Below are positions 55,994 through 64,000 of a stretch of 64,000 nucleotides of DNA, one piece after another. Below the pieces are notes generated by a model. It was not told the DNA's origin. It was given only the letters and a program-made list of their open reading frames with translations, and searched no databases. Source of the stretch: Altererythrobacter sp. ZODW24 (GTDB taxonomy: Bacteria; Pseudomonadota; Alphaproteobacteria; Sphingomonadales; Sphingomonadaceae); the NCBI RefSeq assembly GCF_003344885.1, contig NZ_CP031155.1, positions 744,001 through 808,000 on the forward strand, read 5' to 3'. The first letter of the stretch is position 1; each line of letters begins with the position of its first letter. The position numbers were made by a program, and so were the translations under genes.

Positions 55994-57060
55994 CGCAGCT
56001 TCAGCGTGGCCAGCCCGGCCAGTGCCAACACGATGGAGACAATCCAGAAGCGGATGACGACCGTAGATTCGGCCCAACCCTTCTGTTCGAAGTGGTGATG
56101 GATCGGCGCCATGCGGAAGACCCGCTTGCCTGTTCGCTTGAACCAGAACACCTGAATAATCACGCTGGCCGTTTCCACAACGAACAGCCCGCCGACGATC
56201 AACAAGACAATCTCGTGATGCGTGGCAACTGCAACCGCACCCAGCGCTCCGCCGAGTGCCAGGCTGCCAGTATCACCCATGAAGACTGCCGCTGGTGGTG
56301 CGTTAAACCATAAGAAGGCTAATCCGCCGCCCATGATTGCCGCGCAGAAAATGGCAAGCTCGCCTGCGCCCGGGACATGCGGGATACCGAGATATTCGGA
56401 ATAATCGACCCGGCCAACCAGATAGGCAATCAGGGCAAATGTGCCGGCTGCGATGATCACTGGCATGGTTGCTAGACCGTCCAACCCGTCCGTCAGGTTC
56501 ACGGCGTTTCCAAAGCCAACGATAACGGTTGCGGCGAAGACATAATAGAAAGGACCAAGCGGGATCGAGAGCCCGGTGGTAAAGGGAACATAGACATTGG
56601 TGTTGATTTGACTGACGATCAAATAGGCTGCGACACCGGCAACAGCGAACTCCATGATCAGGCGAACCTTGCCTGACACACCCTTGTGACTGCCCTTAGA
56701 TACTTTGTCGTAATCATCGAGGAAACCGATGAAGCCAAAGCCCATGGTTACCGCCAGACAGGCCCAGTAAAACGGGTTCGTCAGATCCATCCAAAGCAGC
56801 GATGCCAGTGTCAGCGAGATCAGGATCATCAGCCCGCCCATTGTCGGGGTTCCGCGCTTTGCCAGATGGCTTTGCGGCCCGTCCTCGCGGATCGGCTGCC
56901 CCTTGCCCTGACGCACGCGCAGCATGTCGATGAAGCGCGGCCCGATAACCAAGCCGATGAAAAGCGCCGTCATCAGCGTCGCGCCGGTGCGGAACGTCTG
57001 ATAGCGGACTAGGTTAGCCAGCCCCTCGAATTCAAGCCATTGCGCAATCAGATATAACAT
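55990..57060 (-). CDS. mraY: Phospho-N-acetylmuramoyl-pentapeptide transferase
   Basis: This 356-residue polytopic enzyme makes lipid I from UDP-MurNAc-pentapeptide and undecaprenyl phosphate. Conserved active-site regions are [46 protein letters not shown] and [10 protein letters not shown]. About ten helices are seen. The start directly abuts the murF stop (TAAATG) and the stop overlaps the murD GTG. Confidence 0.96.
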   Translation of the reverse strand: MLYLIAQWLEFEGLANLVRYQTFRTGATLMTALFIGLVIGPRFIDMLRVRQGKGQPIREDGPQSHLAKRGTPTMGGLMILISLTLASLLWMDLTNPFYWACLAVTMGFGFIGFLDDYDKVSKGSHKGVSGKVRLIMEFAVAGVAAYLIVSQINTNVYVPFTTGLSIPLGPFYYVFAATVIVGFGNAVNLTDGLDGLATMPVIIAAGTFALIAYLVGRVDYSEYLGIPHVPGAGELAIFCAAIMGGGLAFLWFNAPPAAVFMGDTGSLALGGALGAVAVATHHEIVLLIVGGLFVVETASVIIQVFWFKRTGKRVFRMAPIHHHFEQKGWAESTVVIRFWIVSIVLALAGLATLKLR

Positions 57061-58544
<1,484 letters not shown>

Positions 58545-58545
<1 letters not shown>

Positions 58546-60011
58546 CAGGATTCCTCACTTGTCGGTGCAGCGCATTCACGCGCCACGGTAACATCGTCAA
58601 AAGGCAGCACGCGCATGGCATCGCCAGCGCCCACAATTTGCCCTTGTTCATGGCCCTTGCCGGCGATCAGCACGATGTCATCACGCTCCGCCTCGGCAAT
58701 GGCAGCAGCGATCGCCTCGCGGCGGCCGCCAACTTCGCGGGCACCGGTTGCGCCTTGCATGATTGCAGCACGGATAGTCGCCGGGTATTCGCCGCGCGGG
58801 TTGTCATCGGTTACGATCACCAAATCAGCCTTATCAGCAGCAACCTTACCCATTTCCGAACGTTTGCCCTGATCGCGGTCACCGCCCGCGCCGAAGACGA
58901 CGATCAGACGGCCAAGAACATGGGGCCGCAAGGCAGCAATGGCTGCTTCGATAGCATCAGGTGTATGGGCGTAGTCGACGTAAACTGGTGCGCCGGACCG
59001 GGTAATGGCAGCGCGCTCCAAGCGTCCCCGAACGGGCGACAGGCGAGCGACTGCGTCGAACACTGCGGAGGCCGAACCGCCGGTTGTCAGAACCATTCCC
59101 GCCGAAACCAGCGCGTTCGCAGCCTGATAGGCACCGATCAACGGAAGGTTGATCGTCCGTTCTTGCCCGTCATATTCAATCTTCAAAGTCTGCCCAAGCT
59201 GCGTGGGTGTGCGCTCGATCAGTCGGATACCCTCACCACGCTCACCCACGGTGAAGACCCTAAGACCGCGCTGCTTCGCATGCGTCGCAGCACGATCGGT
59301 CCATTCGTCGCCGGTCCAAACTACGGCCGCGCCGCCGTCTGCCACAACTTCCTCGAACAGCCGCATTTTTGCGGAGAAATAGTCCTCCATGCCGGCGTGA
59401 TAATCGAGGTGGTCGCGGCTGAAATTGGTGAAAGCACCCGCCGCGACGGAGAGGCCTTCATTGCGATATTGCGACAGGCCATGGCTCGACGCCTCATAGG
59501 CGACATGTGTCACGCCCTCGCGCGCCAAGCCGCTCATGTTGGAGAGGAACGTCACGATATCGGGCGTCGTCAGGCCGGTCGAAACGCTTTCATCGGGTGT
59601 GGTAACGCCCAGCGTCCCAATAGAAGCTGCCCGCTCGCCCGACATGCGCCAAAGCTGACGGGTCATTTCGACGCAGGACGTTTTTCCGTTGGTGCCGGTG
59701 ACTGCAACAACAGTCTCCGGCACCGGGGTAAAGAAACGAGCGGCCAGGGCGGCGAAAGCGCGGCGCGGCAACGCATCGGCAATATGGGCGGCGCCCTCAA
59801 CTTTGGCTTCGGGCCGGGCAACGACGGCGATGGCTCCAGCTTCGATGGCGGCGGGAATGAAGTCCTCACCATTCGCGGCAGAGCCTTGAAACGCGCCGAA
59901 CACAGTGCCGGGTGCAACCTTACGATTGTCGATAGCAAAGCCGGTGACCTGTGCGGCCCCGTCCCCGTCAAGCGCCAGTCCGGCCTCGTCTGCAAGCCGG
60001 TCGAGCCGCAT
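58545..60011 (-). CDS. murE: UDP-MurNAc-L-Ala-D-Glu--meso-diaminopimelate ligase
   Basis: This 488-residue Mur ligase adds the third residue of the stem peptide. ATP loop VAVTGTNGKTSCVEM, NFSRDHLDYHAGM, and YVDYAHTPDAIEAAI are present. The motif DDNPRGE contains DNPR, the marker for meso-diaminopimelate rather than lysine, so the peptidoglycan is DAP-type. It overlaps ftsI by one base. Confidence 0.96.
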
Positions 60012-61729
60012 CAGCGCTTCTTCCCGACAAGAGGTTCGAGATCGGTCAAATCAATGTCGCGCGTTTCATCAGGCATCACGCCCAACAGCGGGCCAATGCG
60101 GGGGACGAGGCGGCCAACAACTGGCGCGGCGTTCCATGCGGCGGTCCGCTGTCCAGAACTTGCAATCGTGCCCTTGGGTTCGTCGAGCATTGCGATAATC
60201 ACGAAGCGCGGACGGTCCATCGGGAATGCCGCTGCGAAAGTCGAAACCAGTGTTGTTCTGCGATAACCACCACTGCCCGGCTTTTCCGCGCTACCTGTCT
60301 TGCCGCCGACGCGGAAGCCGGGAGCATCAGCGTTTTTGCCGGTGCCGTACACAGCGATCATGCGCATCAGCTGGTTCATCCGCGCACTGGTGCTCGCCTT
60401 GAAAACGCGGCGGCCCTTTGGCGCGGTGCCGGGTGCAAGCTTGTGCAAGGTCGCCGGACGCCAAACGCCGCCATTGACCATCGTGGCATAAGCGCTGGCG
60501 AGGTGTAGCGGAGTTACGGCGATACCGTGACCGTAACTGACGGTCATATTCCGCAGGCGAGGCCATTTGCCTTTGGGCCAGATCGGGAAGCCCTTGGCAG
60601 GCAGCTCAATATAGGGCCGCTCGTTCATGCCGAGATCTATCATGTATTGGCGCAAACGAACTGGGCCGAGCTCGTCAGCGATCTGTGCGGTGACAATGTT
60701 GGAGCTGTGGATCAGCGATTGCGGGGCGTTGAGGCTTGGAGCGATCGTGTGGCTGTCGCGGATCTTGAAGCCGCCAATTTCGAGCGGGCGATTGGCCTGA
60801 TAGGGCCGTCCGAAATCGCGGATTGTACCTGCATCAATCGCCGCCGCTACAGTCAGCGGTTTAAAGGTCGAGCCAAGCTCGTAGACCTGATTGGTCACGC
60901 GGTTGAACATATTGTCGACGCCGGCTTGATCGATCTTGTTGGGGTCGAATTCTGGGAGCGAGGCGAGCGCCATCACTTCACCGCTATCAACGTCGAGCAC
61001 GATCCCAGCCGCGCCGACCGCGTTCGTTGAAAGCATGCCTTGGCGCAGCTCGTCTTCAAGCGCGCCTTGCACCCGCATATCAATGCTCAATGCAACCGGC
61101 TCGCCGCGTGTCGCAGGATCTGTCAGATGGTCTTGCAGCACGGCTTCCATGCCGACCTTGCCCTGCTCATTCGAATTCACATAGCCAAGAATATGTGCCG
61201 CCATCTTCCCTTGCGGATAGTGACGGTCATTTTCCTGCGGAACCTCCAGTGCCAGCTCACCGATTGCCTGAATGCGGTTGGCATCTTCGGGCAGAACGCG
61301 GCGGCGCAGATATCCGCGCTTGCCAGATTCGAGCTTCTCGGTCAGCCGGTCGACATCCATATCGGGGAAGATCGCAACCAGTTCTTCGGCTACTTTGCGT
61401 GGAGACTTAACCAGAGGGTCGCCGTCGCCAAGATTGCTGGGATCATACCATAAAGCATAGGCCGGAAACGCGCGGGCCATAGGTACGCCATTTCGGTCGG
61501 TGATCTCGCCACGCGGAGGCAACAAACGCTCTTCAAGGCTGGTGATTGCGGATGAGTCACCGCCAAGCCCGAGGTAGAAAATGCGAAGCAGCGCCATGAC
61601 CGCGACCAGCGTGAAAATACCGAGCACCCACAACACACGTAGCCGCGCCATTGCAATGGAGGAGCGCCGCACATCGACCAGCTGAACACGGCCGGTAGCA
61701 AGTGCCGTGCTGACAGCCATCGCGGTCAT
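60011..61729 (-). CDS. ftsI: Septal transpeptidase FtsI (PBP3)
   Basis: This 572-residue class B penicillin-binding protein has one membrane helix (about 32-52), a pedestal domain, and a transpeptidase domain with the Ser-x2-Lys motif STFK at about 287-290, SSN at 342-344, and KTG at 477-479. It cross-links septal peptidoglycan with FtsW. It overlaps ftsL by four bases and murE by one. Confidence 0.95.
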   Translation of the reverse strand: MTAMAVSTALATGRVQLVDVRRSSIAMARLRVLWVLGIFTLVAVMALLRIFYLGLGGDSSAITSLEERLLPPRGEITDRNGVPMARAFPAYALWYDPSNLGDGDPLVKSPRKVAEELVAIFPDMDVDRLTEKLESGKRGYLRRRVLPEDANRIQAIGELALEVPQENDRHYPQGKMAAHILGYVNSNEQGKVGMEAVLQDHLTDPATRGEPVALSIDMRVQGALEDELRQGMLSTNAVGAAGIVLDVDSGEVMALASLPEFDPNKIDQAGVDNMFNRVTNQVYELGSTFKPLTVAAAIDAGTIRDFGRPYQANRPLEIGGFKIRDSHTIAPSLNAPQSLIHSSNIVTAQIADELGPVRLRQYMIDLGMNERPYIELPAKGFPIWPKGKWPRLRNMTVSYGHGIAVTPLHLASAYATMVNGGVWRPATLHKLAPGTAPKGRRVFKASTSARMNQLMRMIAVYGTGKNADAPGFRVGGKTGSAEKPGSGGYRRTTLVSTFAAAFPMDRPRFVIIAMLDEPKGTIASSGQRTAAWNAAPVVGRLVPRIGPLLGVMPDETRDIDLTDLEPLVGKKR

Positions 61730-62250
61730 TCCGATGCCTCGGCCGTGATCGAAGGGTTGTTCAAGGATGGCGCTTCGGGAAGCAAATCAACCAGTGAAAG
61801 GCGCTCGCCCAAATCGCTGGGCCGCTCTGCAAGTTCTTCCTGTTCGGATGAAGCAGACTCTCCGGTCAAAGGCGAGACCATTGCAATCAGGGTAGATTCT
61901 TTGGGTGCCGATTCATGCGCGACACGGATCGGCGCAGGCGCGCCAACGCCGCGCGGCTCACCGAGGCTGGCAAGCTGGCGTTCGTTTTCGAGATATTGAT
62001 TAGCCCTGGGGGCGCGGTAGCCGAACTCGACATCGTTCCAGTCAGACAATTGCTGTTGATTGGCGCGAGTCTGGAATTCGGTTTCGAGCAGCGTCTTCGT
62101 GCGTTCAAGCTGGACGATATTGCGCTCCGCATGCTGCACGTCGGCCTTCACCGCGTTCACACGGAAAGTAAGCAGCGTGAATGCAGCGAGGCAGACGATA
62201 AATACCGCAGCCCAACCGATCTGGCGCAGACGTGATCCGGTGACTATCAT
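61726..62250 (-). CDS. ftsL: FtsL-like divisome protein with extended C-terminus
   Basis: This 174-residue protein has a short N-terminus, one membrane helix (about 12-30, [19 protein letters not shown]), and a heptad coiled coil (about 30-75). The rest is polar and disordered (about 90-174), making it longer than typical FtsL (about 100-120). The identification rests on position between rsmH and ftsI plus the helix/coil layout; sequence identity in FtsL is always low. It overlaps both neighbours by four bases. Confidence 0.82.
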   Translation of the reverse strand: MIVTGSRLRQIGWAAVFIVCLAAFTLLTFRVNAVKADVQHAERNIVQLERTKTLLETEFQTRANQQQLSDWNDVEFGYRAPRANQYLENERQLASLGEPRGVGAPAPIRVAHESAPKESTLIAMVSPLTGESASSEQEELAERPSDLGERLSLVDLLPEAPSLNNPSITAEASE

Positions 62251-63200
62251 GCCGCAGCCCTCCGCGCGGGAGCATCGGTGCGGATTGCATGGCGCAAAGT
62301 GGCCGAACGGGCGCGCGGGTTGCGCGAAACTTCAGCATCGGAAGCGCGGACAGCCTTCGAGACCTTGGTGAAGACGGTCGGTTCTGCATCGCCAACTGCG
62401 GGCATGTGACGCGAAGCAGGTGCGCGGCTGCGTGAGGCGTCACGCAGGAAACGCTTTACGATCCGGTCCTCGAGGCTGTGGAAGCTGACGACAGCAAGAC
62501 GGCCCTCAGGGCACAGCAACTCTTCAGCGGCCTCAAGCCCGGCGTCCAGTTCATCGAGCTCAGCGTTCACATGGATGCGGACGGCCTGAAATGTGCGCGT
62601 CGCGGGGTCCTTGGGCGCGCCGGGATGATAGCCAAGCGCCTTTCGAACAACGCGGGCGAGATCGCCGGTTGTCTCGAGCGGGCGTGCTGCGACGATTGCG
62701 CGGGCAACGCGGCGGGACTGACGTTCTTCGCCATATTGGAAGATCACATCCGCAATCGTGTCGGCTTCAGCAGTGTTTAGGAAATCCGCAGCGCTTTCGC
62801 CGTCCTGGCTCATCCGCATGTCGAGTGGGCCATTGGTCGAAAATGCGAAACCGCGCTCGGACTGGTCAAGCTGCATCGAAGACACACCGACATCCATCGT
62901 TACGCCATCAACTTGCGCCACACCGGCCTCGGCCAATGCTGCGACCATTTCTGAAAAACGGCGCTGATGCAGAACAAGGCGCGGGGGCTCTTCGGACAGC
63001 TCGGTCCAACCCTGCGCGGCTGCAATCGCGTCGGGGTCGCGGTCAAAGGCATGCACAGTTGCGCCTGCATCGAGCAAGCGGCGGCTGTAACCGCCCGCGC
63101 CGAAAGTGGCGTCAACGATGACGTCACCGGGCTGCGGGGCCAGCGCTTCGATTACTTCGTCGAGAAGTACGGGGACATGGGGCGCTTCGGAAACGGTCAT
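62247..63200 (-). CDS. rsmH: 16S rRNA (cytosine1402-N4)-methyltransferase RsmH
   Basis: The ATG at 63200 gives [20 protein letters not shown], the usual RsmH start, overlaps the mraZ stop by ATGA, and yields 317 residues. SAM-binding [34 protein letters not shown], and [15 protein letters not shown] are conserved. It methylates C1402 in the ribosomal P site. Confidence 0.95.
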   Translation of the reverse strand: MTVSEAPHVPVLLDEVIEALAPQPGDVIVDATFGAGGYSRRLLDAGATVHAFDRDPDAIAAAQGWTELSEEPPRLVLHQRRFSEMVAALAEAGVAQVDGVTMDVGVSSMQLDQSERGFAFSTNGPLDMRMSQDGESAADFLNTAEADTIADVIFQYGEERQSRRVARAIVAARPLETTGDLARVVRKALGYHPGAPKDPATRTFQAVRIHVNAELDELDAGLEAAEELLCPEGRLAVVSFHSLEDRIVKRFLRDASRSRAPASRHMPAVGDAEPTVFTKVSKAVRASDAEVSRNPRARSATLRHAIRTDAPARRAAA

Positions 63201-63691
63201 TTGCGCTTCGCTTCCGCGTCCGCAACCAGCCGCTGACATGTGACCTGAGCAGCCTCCATTCCAGCCTCGACCCGGCCCAATTCGGCTGGATTCCAAAGCG
63301 TGAAAAACTTGCCTGCACCGTGGAAATAGAGACCATCTTCGATCCGCGCGAGAGTGGCTAGATGGTCCGGCATAATGAAACGGCCACTATCGTCGAATGA
63401 CACTTCGCTGAAACCGAATTTCTGCATGGCGGCGAGGTCGCGGTCATAGTCGCGGCCAAGGCGCACGGCCTTTTCTTCTTCGCGGTCGAGCTCGTCCTCA
63501 AGCTCGGGCTTGCGCGAAAGGCCGAAGCCGATGAGGCAATTCCAACGGTCATGTTTGGCGAGGCACAGGACGCGGCCATCGCTCGATACCTTTACAGCCT
63601 TGCGGAAGTCAGGCGGCAGCACGAAACGGCCCTTGTCGCCCAAGGGCGAGAAAGCCTGTCCGTTATATCCGCTATGAAGTGCTCCCGCCAC
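63197..63691 (-). CDS. mraZ: Transcriptional regulator MraZ
   Basis: The GTG at 63691 is chosen because the frame upstream is unconserved and GAGG lies 11 bases before it; the product (164 residues) starts [20 protein letters not shown]. Two AbrB-like MraZ repeats are present, the first with [14 protein letters not shown] and the second with [16 protein letters not shown]. MraZ is a ring-forming DNA-binding protein that represses its own operon through phased direct repeats. It is the first gene of the division cluster. Confidence 0.92.
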   Translation of the reverse strand: MAGALHSGYNGQAFSPLGDKGRFVLPPDFRKAVKVSSDGRVLCLAKHDRWNCLIGFGLSRKPELEDELDREEEKAVRLGRDYDRDLAAMQKFGFSEVSFDDSGRFIMPDHLATLARIEDGLYFHGAGKFFTLWNPAELGRVEAGMEAAQVTCQRLVADAEAKRK

Positions 63692-64000
63692 TTCGACCAA
63701 TCCCTCAACTCTATCCTCGTCGGAGCTGACCGGAGCTCCTTGAACGTATGCCGCGCGAACACACCTTTCCTGCAGCCGGAAGCGGACACCCGCATCCAGC
63801 GCACCCCGATAGAATCGAAGCACAACACAGAAAAACCTGTTCGGTGGAAAAGGGTATTAACCCTGACTATGCGGGTATGGAAGGGAAAATTGCGGGAAAT
63901 TGCGGGTAACTTTGGTAACTAACTCAATTAACTATATTTCTTTTTACGTAGAAATGCCACAAATTGACGCATTACCAATTCTAGCGGCACAATCTGGCTT
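63692..64000 (-). promoter_or_regulatory. mraZ upstream region with phased GGG boxes and possible -10
   Basis: No gene is seen in these 309 bases. GGG triplets on the plus strand at 63873, 63883, 63894 and 63904 recur every 10-11 bases within similar decamers (TGCGGGAAAT, TGCGGGTAAC). This is the helical-turn spacing known for MraZ-binding repeats. On the minus strand TATAGT (63936-63931) is a fair -10 hexamer just upstream of these boxes. A GAATC (GANTC type) lies at 63812-63816. The promoter call is tentative. Confidence 0.45.

Overview
The window is a GC-rich alphaproteobacterial chromosome segment. Its gene content and protein style point to Sphingomonadales, probably Erythrobacteraceae: a long-linker FtsZ, DUF2849 and DUF934 genes inside the cys operon, sphingomonad-type TonB receptors, and meso-DAP peptidoglycan genes without lpxC in the dcw cluster. 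The genus cannot be fixed from the sequence alone. There are no phage, transposase, integrase or CRISPR signatures.

Layout. 1-9.5 kb: the end of an ABC permease, an RDD membrane protein, a TonB-dependent receptor, a VOC protein, translational GTPase TypA and a lipoprotein-like S41 peptidase. 9.5-16.3 kb: an Lrp/AsnC regulator, proline symporter PutP, a GT4 glycosyltransferase, replication-repair ATPase RarA coupled to an RNase H-fold protein, a TM2 protein and tRNA-Thr(TGT). 16.3-26.8 kb: a 650-base AT-rich gene-free stretch, then five co-directional secreted proteins built from DUF11-type beta-sandwich modules. One of these is a 1,708-residue protein with a predicted outer-membrane barrel. 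This cassette is the best candidate here for an undescribed system. 26.9-36.1 kb: a small membrane ORF, queF, a proline-rich envelope protein and a sulfur block (sseA-metC-mscS; cobA-DUF2849-cysI-DUF934-cysH). 36.1-42.9 kb (minus strand): a sugar-epimerase-like protein coupled to proB, obgE, a polyproline lipoprotein, a Bax-inhibitor-1 protein, proC and a YbjN protein. 43-63.7 kb (minus strand): a TPR-SPOR protein, then the full division and cell-wall cluster, in transcription order mraZ-rsmH-ftsL-ftsI-murE-murF-mraY-murD-ftsW-murG-murC-murB-ddl-ftsQ-ftsA-ftsZ.

How the genes work together. The dcw genes make UDP-MurNAc-pentapeptide (MurB-F, Ddl), lipid I and II (MraY, MurG) and the septal machine (FtsW/I/L/Q/A/Z). 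From mraZ to ftsA every junction overlaps by 1-4 bases or abuts, so the chain is probably one transcript. ftsZ is set apart by 141 bases that hold its own candidate promoter beside a GANTC site. The cys genes supply siroheme precursor, APS-type reductase and sulfite reductase, and the adjacent sseA-metC genes handle organic sulfur. ProB and ProC give two of the three proline-synthesis steps, and PutP imports proline.

Limits. All calls come from reading the sequence and from remembered family motifs. No database search or structure prediction was run. Residue positions are approximate where marked 'about'.
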